64,000 nucleotides of DNA from Cladorrhinum sp. PSN259 (Eukaryota > Ascomycota > Sordariomycetes > Sordariales > Podosporaceae). Below the pieces are notes generated by a model. That model worked only from the letters and a program-made list of their open reading frames with translations, did not search any database and was not told where the DNA came from. Made by a program: the position numbers and the translations under genes. Shown in pieces: positions 22,510 through 32,377 of this stretch. The stretch covers positions 1 to 64,000 of the forward strand of contig MU867136.1 of assembly GCA_033725935.1 (NCBI GenBank), given 5' to 3'. How positions within the stretch are numbered: position 1 is the first letter of the stretch; every line of letters begins with the position of its first letter.

Positions 22510-22998
22510 GAGCTACCCAGGATATGTCTTGTCTATACTGTTCAATTTACTGACTTTAGTTAGTCACCGGTACGATGAGGATAGATTGGAATGGGTACGA
22601 AAAGAGAAAGGTGATCTGTAGATTCAAGGTCGAAGATGAACCACTCCGTATAATAAAAAGCCATGTGGTGTTGTCAATGCTGAATGTTGTGTTGGTGACC
22701 GGAGGGTGAGACCTAGTCCCGTTCCCTGGTGCTTGGCCGATCGCCTTGGCGATCCAACAGCGGGAACGACCCGCTAAATTCGCTCATCATTAGCGGGACC
22801 ACTGTTCTTGTGACCCCTGTAACCTATCTGCAACTCCCGTCGCGTCTTTTGGCCTTTGCCAAAGCGCGTCACCTCTCGAAAGTGCGACAACTTCCCCGCC
22901 AAGAATAGAAGCTCTCTAAACACCAGCGCCCAAACATGTAGCGATAGCTCCTGAGCATAACTAGATAAAGACACTCCTTAGTTCAGATACCAGTGAAT
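22510..22998. other. Intergenic region, LicD 3' / AME1 5'
   Basis: No coding exon recognised. Contains the nested inverted repeat at 22720-22768. Confidence 0.6.
22720..22768. repeat. Nested inverted repeat (hairpin-capable)
   Basis: Outer arms CGTTCCC (22720-22726) and GGGAACG (22762-22768) enclose TTG (22733-22735) / CAA (22755-22757) and an inner stem GATCGC / GCGATC around a CTTG loop (22739-22754). All arms pair perfectly by inspection. Confidence 0.8.
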
Positions 22999-25703
22999 AT
23001 GGCGACAAGTATGTATCGCCATTACGCATTATTAGCAAGTGAGTTGAGCTGACCTGCAATTTTAGGACAGGAGCGCATTCGAGAGCGCATGCGCGGCGCC
23101 GGGTAAGTAACATCAGAGTACATGATTTCTGGAGCGCCAATTGACTTTAGGGTTCTAGTCGAGTTGACCTGGGAGATATCGATTTTGGTTTCGCCATTCC
23201 AATTGTACCAGAATATACAGAAGAAGCCGATGAGGAGGAACAGCTTCCCGACGCCGACGCCGACGCCGACACCGAGCCAACATCACCATTAGGACCTGGA
23301 ATATCGTCACCAACACCAGCTCCCCCTCGCCCCGCCCCTCCACCTCCCGCTCCAGTAACTCGTCCAACTCCAAACACATCCGCAAAACGAAAACATCTCG
23401 ACAAAGATGGCGCTCGACCATCACCACTCGCCGACCCTATGTCGATCAGCCCTCGTCCCTCCATTCGTCCCGAAACACGGTCGCCCACGTCTGCTCGAGG
23501 ACAACCCTCTTCCCTCAGGCGCATGACCCTTCCGCCAACCTCAGACGATGGAGCCATAGAGGACATGGAAGTCGATACCCCCGCTGTGGTTCAGAACGAG
23601 GCAGAACCACAAGAAGCAGAGGACGTCAATATGGAGGATGCCCCTCTCCCGCCATTGTCCATCAAACAACGTCAACTGATTCAACAACGAGGCCCTCTCT
23701 CCTCTGTCATTGCTGCTACTAAGCGTATAACTATTGACACGTCACCCGAGGAGGTGGTTATGGAGAGCCCGGCCGATGCGCCGGGAAGCGGGAAAAGGAG
23801 GCGAATGCATGATGTCAGTCCCGTGGTTGGGTCCAGCGCGTTATTGCAAAAGGTTCTGGCGGATTTGGATGCCAGTAGTCCGACGAGACAAGGTGGACAG
23901 GTGCCACCTAGTTCGTCACCTGTGGAGAGGAGGGTTAGGACGAGGATACGGATGAGCGAAGAATCGAAGAGGATGTCGGAGAGTGTGGGGTCCAATGCCA
24001 GTCACACGGTCCCGACTGCGAGGAGGAGCGCGAGGTTGGGTGGGAGTAGTAGTAGTGTGGTTGCGCCTGAGGAGGATGCAGAGCGGTCTGAGGCATTGGA
24101 GGCCGTGGCAGAGGAGGAGGAGGAGGGGGAGGAGGAGGAAGAGGTTGAAGAATCCGAGATGGAAGTGGAAGAATATGAGGAGGAGGTTGTACCGGAGGCG
24201 GAAGAGATGGAAATTGATGAATCAACTGTTAGCCAGATGGAAGATGATCGGCCAATAATTGAGGAGCCTCCAGTGCCAGAACCAGAATCAAGGGAATCAG
24301 AGGAACGAGAACCAGAGGAAGCGCAGGAGATTAGTGAGAAGGAGGCTGTTCAGAGAATAGGGAGAAAGCGGCCTGCTGCGTCGCCAGAACTGGACACCGA
24401 CGAGCCAGTTGTAGAATCGCCGGGGCTAAGGAAGAGGAGAAGAAAGGAGTTTGCAAGCCCAGCACAGCAACAGCAACCTATGAGGAAAACACGAGCAAGC
24501 AAACCACAACCTCCACCCCCACCACCGCCGCCGCCGCTGAAAGAGAAACCTCAGGAGAAGGCAAAAGCTCTAGAGAAAGCCAAGCCTCAGGAGAAAGCCA
24601 AGCCTCAAGAGAAAGTCAAACCGCAGGAGAGAGTCAAACCGCAGGAGAAAGTCAAACCGCAGGAGAAGCCAATACCACAGGAGAAAGCAAATTCCCAAGC
24701 AAAATCAAAGGCTCAGGAGAAACCGAAATCGCAAGGGAAGCCAAAGCATCCAGAAAGGCCAAAACCGCAAGAACAAACCAAGCCAAAGCCCAAGCCAAGG
24801 AAGCAAGCAGCAAAGAGAAAGAACAAACAAGCAAACGACGGCGAGGAAGGCGAAGATGCAGGAGGAAAATCTGGCTCCGTTTCTGTCACCGTCCAGCGGT
24901 TCACCAAACCCCGACCACCACGCGGCGAAGGTGAGGACGCAGACATCTCAGTTCCAGACGCCATTCCCTATGGAAACCGCGCTGGTGTCAATGCTATTGA
25001 CGTTCTCTCTAAACTATGCGAGGAGCTGGTTGACGCATACATGGAGAAGCTGCAAGAAGCGGCCGTGGCGGCCGAGGACTCGGCTACCAGACGGGAGAAG
25101 AAGACGATGGCGAGGGCCTTGGATGCGTTTAGGGAGGAGCTAAGGACTAGGTTGTTGGAACAGGTAAGATAGATTTCTTTATATGTACGACTTGGTGGAG
25201 GAGGTGCTGATGAATTTTTAGACAATCGCCCTTGACACGCTCCATGCCCTCAGGAAACGGGTGCGTGCAGCACAAAAGGAGAAGCTGGCGCTGCGGGACG
25301 AGATCATGCGGGTGAGGGCTGAGAGGGACCAGGTTGCGCTGAGGATGGACGCGATCAGGTTGAGGCATGAGGTTGAGAGTAAGGAGGCTTTGGTATGTCT
25401 TTTTTTTCTCTACTCAAAAATTTCCAGTAATGAATTCGGCTAACGGGATTTTTACAGCGGCATATATCACTCTCATCAGCCATGCACGATATCGATCTGG
25501 CGGTAGAAAAGGGGCAGGCAGCGCCCGAGTTGTCAGCGGCAGAGCAGAAGCAGGCCGATCTGGCGAATCTGGAATTGCTGGTAAGTCAGGTTGCTGACCA
25601 GGCGTCGTCAAAGAGCGACGGTGGGGGCACGTTGAGGCAGATAAAGGAGTTTAATGCCTTTTTGGAGCGGGCGGCTGCCGTTTTGGAGGGTAGGAGGGCT
25701 TGA
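22999..25703 (+). CDS. AME1: Inner kinetochore subunit Ame1 (CENP-U homologue)
   Basis: Five exons: 22999-23008 (10 nt), 23066-23102, 23159-25163, 25222-25392, 25458-25703; 822 aa. Ame1 (Mis17/CENP-U) with Okp1 links centromeric nucleosomes and Ctf19/COMA to the Mis12 complex. The N-terminus (MATRQERIRERMRGAG, then VDLGDIDFGF) resembles the Mis12-binding end of fungal Ame1. The middle is disordered, with acidic poly-Glu, a poly-Pro run and a repeated PQEKxK segment (about residues 477-575). The conserved C-terminus spans exons 3-5: NAIDVLSKLCEELVDAYMEK, TIALDTLHALRKRVRAAQKE coiled coil, SSAMHDIDLAVEKGQAAPEL and GGTLRQIKEFNAFLERAAA. Intron 2 has two nearby AG acceptors; only the second (AG at 23157-23158) keeps the frame. 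Confidence 0.92.
24541..24830 (+). repeat. Degenerate PQEKxK coding repeats in AME1
   Basis: About a dozen imperfect 15-21 bp units encoding P-Q-E-K/R-V/A-K variants, most regular at 24580-24670, decaying into Pro/Lys/Gln-rich sequence. Confidence 0.85.
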
Positions 25704-25871
25704 TCACATTCTGTATCAACACAAAACAATTGCCCTGGGATCTTGTCTACGGTCCAATTTCAAATGAACATGTCTTGATGAACAAAAAAACAAACACTAT
25801 CAACATGATTGAATGAGATATTTTGTGTTTACATTTCTTGTTAGACTTTTTTTTCATCTACCCATGAGAGA

Positions 25872-26840
25872 CTACTCATTCGGCTTAGGCCTATAACTCC
25901 CCAAATACCCTTTAAACTTGTCAAACACGGTCTCCTGCCCTTTGACCCTCCTCTCTTCCCTCTCCTTGGCCTGCTCTTGCCACAAGCCCTGGATCCTAGC
26001 GGCCATCTCGGCATTAGCCTTGTGCTCAGCCTTCAGCGCTTCTTCTTCAGCGGCTCTATCCTCCTCGGGCAACTTCTCGAGCCTCTCCTTCCACGCCTTG
26101 ACCTTTTCCTCTGACGGAGCAGCCACACTTGCCGGGGCAGTGCCCTTCACCACGGGCTCCAATTTCCTGAAAACAGGCTCGAACGAAGGCACTTCCCTCC
26201 CTTCCTCTTTCGCCTTCTCAATCTCCTTCTCCCGCTCGAGCATTCTGTGGTACAGCTCATCGGCCCTCATCTGTATCTCCTCGTCCACCTCCGGGTTCCT
26301 CCCCACGGCAGACAAATACCCCAGCGCCTTCAGGAGGCGGGACTGCGTGCTGTAGCACCTCTCAAACTTTTGCACCTCGGCGCGGCACATGGTCATCTTT
26401 GCCGACCAACCACCCGCTTTCATGCAGTCTGACCAGGTGAACTGCTCGTCTGCGCAGTTTTCCAAGGCGGCGCGGCCGATCAGCGCTTTCCGCTCCTTGA
26501 ACGCGTCCAGGACGTCCATTAGCTTCTCGTGGTCGGATTTTGTCTCGGAGTCTACGGCGGATTTTGATTTGTAGGTTTTCCAGATGTGGGCGTAGCGACC
26601 GTCTTGGAAGAGGGACTCGGAGGGGACGAGCGGTGGTTCTGACTGGGCATTTTGTGGTTGTGATGGTTTTGGGGGTTGTTGTTGTTGTTGTTGTTTTTGT
26701 TCTGGTAGAACGGGGGTGTTGTATTTGACTGGGGATTCTCGTTCGAGGAACTCGCGCAGCTTGGGGTCTAGTCGGCGGAGGGGGTCCGATTCGTTGTTCT
26801 TGTCGTCGCTTGGACCGAACCAGCCGTTTAGCCAGCCCAT
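25872..26840 (-). CDS. Twin-CX9C (CHCH-like) protein of unknown role
   Basis: Intronless, 322 aa. The central region contains C129-x9-C139-x12-C152-x9-C162 in the context ENCADEQFTWSDCMKAGGW..MTMCRAEVQKFERC. This is the exact spacing of twin-CX9C proteins that fold by disulphide relay in the mitochondrial intermembrane space; that family knowledge suggests a mitochondrial location. The N-terminus (MGWLNGWFG, LDPKLREFLERESPVKY) and the SLFQDGRYAHIWKTYK block look like conserved fungal segments. Between them are a poly-Gln tract (QKQQQQQQ) and a Pro-rich linker. The C-terminal half is a long charged helix. Other fungal members have, as I recall, been loosely labelled as autophagy-related; I see nothing here that supports or excludes that. 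The gene converges on AME1 with 168 bp between stop codons. Confidence 0.85.
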   Translation of the reverse strand: MGWLNGWFGPSDDKNNESDPLRRLDPKLREFLERESPVKYNTPVLPEQKQQQQQQPPKPSQPQNAQSEPPLVPSESLFQDGRYAHIWKTYKSKSAVDSETKSDHEKLMDVLDAFKERKALIGRAALENCADEQFTWSDCMKAGGWSAKMTMCRAEVQKFERCYSTQSRLLKALGYLSAVGRNPEVDEEIQMRADELYHRMLEREKEIEKAKEEGREVPSFEPVFRKLEPVVKGTAPASVAAPSEEKVKAWKERLEKLPEEDRAAEEEALKAEHKANAEMAARIQGLWQEQAKEREERRVKGQETVFDKFKGYLGSYRPKPNE

Positions 26841-28422
26841 TTTGGCTTTCTCTCTTTAGTGGGTGGTGTTGAGGAGTGGAAGTGCCTTCGAAGCGGCGGG
26901 CAGATTATGATGATGCGGCTGGTGCTTTGTGTACGGATGCCAATGCGCAGCTGTGTCGTCGACATGGAGCTTGGGGTGAGCTTTGGGAATTTAGGCGGGG
27001 AAGAGTGGCAGAATTGGTTTACTCCACCTCAGCCAAGATCTGGGACATGAGAGGTCTGGAACCTTGTCTGTCAACCCTCTCTTCCTTCACCTCACCTTTG
27101 ACATTACCTAGACTGGCGGCTTTCTGTACCCTTTGAAGAGTGATATCAACATCTTTCAGCCCGGTTCACGAACGACTAGACAGCTCTCAGTTCATTCGAT
27201 GATGCTTTAGATATTCTCATTGTTTTCTGTTATTTCTCTCGATTATCGAGATCTGCTCAATCTCCAATGGCCTCGAGCCATTGACCGGGTGGTCATGTTA
27301 CTGGCCGCATGTCATCGCTTTAATTGAACGATATCAATTCCTTCCTACCTTTGATTTCCTTTTGATGGACAGCCAAGGACAGCGCCAAACAATCCCAAAA
27401 TACAATTCTGCAAGCAATCAAGTCAACAGCAGGGAATATCCAGCAGATCTCCAAACGTCTCATCTTGTTCAAGTGAACACTCAGCTCTTGACCCAAAGCT
27501 GTTCTCATTACATAGGTTCTAGATCTTGGCTCCCATCAGCTAGGCATTCGCCTCATCCCGAGACGACTCAACATCTGGATCATCTCAGCAACTTTGTTTC
27601 AACAGTTTGCCAAGCGGAGTGTTGCCAAGTTCTAGATTCTCCCCGGAGCGACTTCGTCTCGCACTTTTGTTAGGGATCTGGCAGGGGATAAGGTGTCATG
27701 ACTAACACACAGCATCACCCTGCAGGCGGTTTCATCGCTATGGGGCTGCGTGTCAGAACTCCAAGCTTTGACCCCTTTTTCACTCTCCGTGTTTCTTTCA
27801 CAGCCGCTATCCCAAGACGGAACAGGGACGGATGAATTCAGAATTGCACACCACCACTTGATGCGTACACTCAAACACCCTCTTGGCGAACTTCATCAAC
27901 ACCCGGGTGCGGCGAACCACAGACCTCGTTTGTCATGCCTCCTCCCAGCAGAAGACAACCCTGCCATGTTACCCGATCATGAGACTTGTAGTACCCGTCT
28001 CGGCACTTTTCCCCTACCGGCACATCTTGATGCCAGACAGGATGCCGATGGATGGTGAACAAGGATGGGATTGTAACGGTATCCTCAGACTCCTGATGTC
28101 GCAAATCCCAAGGAGTATATCCATCCCCTATCCCTGACCTCTCCTCTCACTTTCTTTTCCTTTTCCCTCTTTTCTGCACTCCAACTTCTGGTCTGTCTTA
28201 TGGCATCTTAGAGTCAAACAGCCTCTGTTTACTCTTTTTCCTTCTCTTTTTATCCTTTTTCTTCTCTTCGTGACTGCAGGGCAGCTTAATTTTGTTTTCT
28301 ACCTTCCTTTCTGCAGTTGAACTGCTTTGTTTACTAGCTCTCTCAGCCCCGGCCGGCTTGTAACGACGACAGTCTTTACGATATATCCAACTACAGCCTC
28401 TCGACGACAAACGTATTTCGCC
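26841..28422. other. Intergenic region between twin-CX9C and GPI-protein genes
   Basis: 1.6 kb, both flanking genes reading outward. Chance frames (for example 27281-27673) show no domain. It is presumed to hold two promoters and the leader of the surface-protein gene. Confidence 0.55.
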
Positions 28423-30032
28423 ATGTATATCTCAACTAGAACCTTTGTTGCAGTACTGTGGGCCGCAGCGGCTCATGACGCTTCCGCTGCTCCTCAGAAA
28501 CGTCAAGCGGGCGTCATTCCTCCTGAAGTTCTCGCCTCTCAAGCAGCAAGTGCAGCTGCAGCTGCTTCATCTGCCGCCGCCGCTAATGAGGCAGCGGCAT
28601 CTGGAGGACTGAGGCCACTTCCGGGCTTGCAGCCAGACGACGGGGACACGACGTCCCTGAGACCTTTGCCTGGACTTGGTGGAGCTGAAGCCGTTGTTCC
28701 TCCTGTTGTTGTCGAGTCGACGACAGCAGTAGCAGCTATTACGACATCCGTCGCAGCGATTGTAACGCCAACCCAGCCACCAGCGGTTGTTGCAACAAGC
28801 GTGGAGAGCTTGAGGGCGCCTCCGGGACTGGATACCGAGGTTGCGGCAGCACCATCACTAGCACCTCCTTCAATTGCTAGCTCAATCGTACGCTTATCTC
28901 TTTATCTTGCTTGGTATTTTAACTTCACGCTAACCGTCTCTTTCAGGCTGTTGTTGAAAGCCAGGCTCCAGTCGTCATCGGCTCATTCACTCAAATCGCT
29001 GCCGGGACAACCTCAGCGGCAGAAGCCATTGCAACGTCTGTAGCGGCGCCGGTGATCGTAGAGAACACCTCAGCCGTCCCGGTTGTTGTAGAGCCTGTTA
29101 CCTCAGCCGTCCCCGTTGTTGTAGAGCCTGTCACCTCAGCCGCGGTAGCCGTCGGCTCCTTCTCAGTCATTGGGGCCGATCTCCTGGCCGCTGCCCCAAC
29201 CAGCACCTCCGAGTCCGCCGCTATAGACACCACGCTCGCCGTGCCTGTCGCTGAAACCACTCTCGCCGAAACGCCCTCCAGCGCTGCCACCGCCTCTCTC
29301 GGGTTCTTTACACCCATTCTCGTCTCTTCCTCCGCAACGGCCACCGACGCAGCCGCAACAGACGTAGCAGTCCCAGTTCTCACCTCTCCCACTCTAAACC
29401 AACCGATCCCTATCCCAACTCAGGGCCTAGTCTTCACTAACACCACCGTCCTCGGCGGAATCGCAACCGAAGGAGCCGCTTCCCCTACTGGAGGTCTTTT
29501 ACCCCTCCCCGGTCTGGGCGGTAATGGTGCCGCGGCGGGAACTCTCCAGCAACTCCCCGGTACCGGAGGCGTAGCGGGCGCTACTGGATCATTGAGGCCT
29601 CTTCCCGGCGCTGCTACTGATGCCGCGGGCAATTTGTTGCCTCTGCCTACTTCTGCTTCTGACGCGGTTGCTACGGATGGTAGCGATAGTGGTCTCGTGG
29701 AAAGCATTTTTAGCACCCTCACCACTGTCGACTCCAACGGACAGGCTACGACGCTTACCTCGGCTGTTGCTGTTGTTTCGAGCGCCTTGACTACCCTCAC
29801 GACTGTTGATTCGGCCGGACAGCCTACTACTCTTGTTACTGCTGTTGCTGTTACTACTTCTGCTTTGGGAAGTGAGGTGACTGGCGCTATTACTGGTGCT
29901 AACGGGGCAGCGCCTAATAATAGGACTAATAATGTGCTTGCTGCTGGTGCGTCCAACTTGAAGGACGGTAAGGGTGTTGCGTCGTTGATGACTGTTTTGG
30001 GTGGGGTTGTAGTTGCTGTTTTGCTACTTTAA
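28423..30032 (+). CDS. Predicted GPI-anchored Ala/Val/Thr-rich cell-surface protein
   Basis: Two exons: 28423-28887 and 28947-30032; 516 aa. A signal peptide (MYISTRTFVAVLWAAAAHDASA) is followed at once by a Kex2-type dibasic site (APQKR/QAGV). The body is low complexity: poly-Ala, Val/Thr-rich stretches and Ser/Thr sites suited to O-mannosylation. The C-terminus has a small-residue region (AAGASNLKDGKG) and a hydrophobic end (VASLMTVLGGVVVAVLLL) without following charge, the pattern of a GPI signal. A motif L(R/L)PLPG recurs in two blocks, residues about 56-85 and 290-360. A tandem VVVEPVTSAVP repeat follows the intron. No enzymatic domain is seen; a structural cell-wall role is likely. The first ATG of the frame fits the signal peptide. 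Confidence 0.82.
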
Positions 30033-31158
30033 TGGAGAGTGCCTAACGCATGAAAGGGAGGAAGGAGGGGAGAGGGGAAAGGGGTGTTAGGTTTTTATTA
30101 AATCACTTCTTTGTTTATTCTGAAAAGCCTAAATGTCATGCACATAGTCTGGCCTATTGTTTTTTTTTTCTATTTCTTGATACCATATACAGATTCATAT
30201 ACAAAAGTTTCAAAAGCAGAAGAAGAATGGAGTTCATTGGGTTCTAGATGTGATGATGTTCCTTGTTTTCCTCTTGTCTAACATGACTGAAAGACTAGAT
30301 GGGAAGGGGACGACATGACTTTAGATTCGTACAAGAGTAAAACAAAATAATAAAAGTGGAATCTATCAAACACGGGACACAAAATGATGTTTGCATATCT
30401 CAGGTCAGGATGGAGGGAGGAAGAGCATGAAAAAGCAAGATGAACGGATTATGGAAGAAGAAGAAATATTTGAAACTCCCATCTAAAAGATTGCTAGATA
30501 GATAGTTCAGATTATCGATGAGATCATTTTTTTTTTTTTTTTTTATGCTTGGAAGCTAATTATCTGGTCTTGACCAAATAACCGGTTGCAAACTTTCTTT
30601 CTGTTCCGTGCATCCGAAACCATCCACGTTTCGAGAGAGAGAGAGAGAGGAAAGATGCTGGCTATACATACTATGGTACATGTACACAGGGTAGTAAGTG
30701 TAGTAATAAATCATTTCCTGGGTAACGTATTATAGGAGATTGGGGGATTGTGATTAGGTAGATCTTCCATGCTCTTTTTTTTTTTTCGTTTCCTGTTTTT
30801 TTTTGGTTGGGGGTTGGACTTGGGAAATGAAAGAGTGAAGATAAAAAGAAAAAGACGGGTTGGTTGGTTAGAGTTTGATATTGGTCTCGATGGGTTGAGA
30901 TCAGTCTGTTCTTTTCTTTTTTCTTTTAAAAAAAATGACGAATAAAGCAAATAGAAGGGGAAAAACATGAGATATAAAGAAAAGAACCTGAATATGACCT
31001 GTTTTAATTTCATATAGACGTTTCAAACGTTTTTCTATGTTCGGTATGGGAGATAAAAAGTGTTGTTGGTTTCCTACATACGTTTGTCCTGCCAAGATTT
31101 GGCGATGGAGTCCGCAATGACATCGATTGATACAATCAACGGAGCGGTAAAAAAAAAA
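30033..31158. other. Intergenic region downstream of the GPI-protein gene
   Basis: AT-rich, no coding exon. Contains an 18-nt T run (30527-30544) and a short GA repeat near 30637-30650. Confidence 0.55.
31149..31158 (-). terminator. RNA polymerase III terminator of the 5S gene
   Basis: On the minus strand an uninterrupted run of about 11 T follows the 3' end of the 5S gene directly, the standard Pol III stop signal. Confidence 0.85.
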
Positions 31159-31278
31159 ACATACAACACCAGGGATTCCCCAGTGGTCACCCACCTAGGT
31201 ACTAATCTGGCCCCTTTCAAGGTTATCTAGCGCAGAGCGGACTGGATGCCGAGCTTTCTTGAAGGTATGGTCGTATGT
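31159..31278 (-). rRNA. 5S ribosomal RNA
   Basis: 120 nt on the minus strand, starting ACATACGACCATACC and ending GTGTTGTATGT, so the 5' and 3' ends pair as helix I. Internal landmarks are GTCCGCTCTGCG (loop B/helix III region), CTTCAAG pairing with CTTGAA (helix II), TTAGTACCTAGGTGGGTGACC (box C promoter region) and GGGGAATCCCTGG (helix IV/V). It is a solitary copy, consistent with the dispersed 5S genes of many filamentous ascomycetes, and is followed by a T run. Confidence 0.93.
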
Positions 31279-32377
31279 GATGATCTGGTAAGGGAAATGC
31301 GACTTTTGAGTTGGACGAGGACCGTGGTGGCTGATGAGCGGATGGCCGATATGCTTTCCTGTCAAATCTTTTGATCTTTCGGGAATATTCAAGAAAGGTT
31401 TATTGATGACAGAAAAAAAGTAAGCGAAGCAAAAAAGGAGAATATGTGAAAAGTGCCTGGAAGGAGGAGACAATGAAAGTTGCGGAGAGAGGGTATATGC
31501 CGCGCTGCTGCTGCTGCTGCGGTGGTGTTTGTTGAGTATCTCAGCAACGGGTGGTTCTATTTGGCTGCTGGCCTGGAAAGCCCTTCCTTACTTGAAACTA
31601 CACTCACAAAAATAAAAAGGGAAAAACAGGGTGTGCCATGATGTCTAATTGACAAAATCAGCGTTGGCTGAATAGCTGGTCAAGACATATTGAACAAGAA
31701 GAATACACTCGTTTTGGGGGAATCCATCTCGGTAAAGAAACTCACCTCTGTCTCCAAGAATCAATACATATGTGTGATCAAAAGCAAATTGAACAAAACA
31801 ATAAAGATATATATGGATTTAAGAGAAGGTTTATTGTGAAGTTCAAAGACCTGTACAAGTTAAGGATGCGTGTAGTAAAAACTTGGGTGTGAACCATGAT
31901 ACACGCAGGCGTAATTAACAAAACACTTGAAGACGCAGATATGAAGGCCTATATATCAAACTATGGAAGGCTTGAAAACATAACGGAGGACATGTAAAAA
32001 TAGCTAAAAGGTGGTATCATCATTTTAGAAGGTCTATCTGTGAATGACAATGGAAGTCAAGCTGACTACCATGAACTTCAAAGCATGAAACGATACAAAT
32101 GCAAATTTCACAACAGCAAAACATGAGAAAGCAAAAGGCTGGAGCAAATATTCGCTATGATTTCAGATCAAATCCAACCCAGCCCAAATCAAAACAACAA
32201 AACCCAAAATTTCTCTTTCATTTCCTCCCATCAAAACACCAGCTTTTGGACTCCCCACACCCTGCCAAAATCTGTATCCCACCTAAAATAAAAAAACAAG
32301 GTATAAAACCAGACATAAAAAGAAGATCATAACTGATTGTATGCGTAGTAGTGTGGTATCATGATGATTTGTTATAT
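31279..32377. other. Intergenic region upstream of 5S and downstream of CPA2
   Basis: AT-rich, no coding exon recognised. A short (GCT)n tract lies near 31503-31521. Confidence 0.55.

Noticed and set aside
22700..22780. tRNA gene around the nested hairpin
   Set aside because: Arms do not fit a cloverleaf, and no A or B box is in the right place.
28423..30032. Repeat-containing Kex2-processed peptide precursor (RiPP-like)
   Set aside because: Only one dibasic site is present, after the signal peptide; the repeats are not flanked by KR sites and no modifying enzyme genes are nearby.
30250..30292. Possible C/D-box snoRNA (GTGATGA ... CTGA)
   Set aside because: Boxes are only about 40 nt apart and the terminal stem is four pairs at best; too weak.
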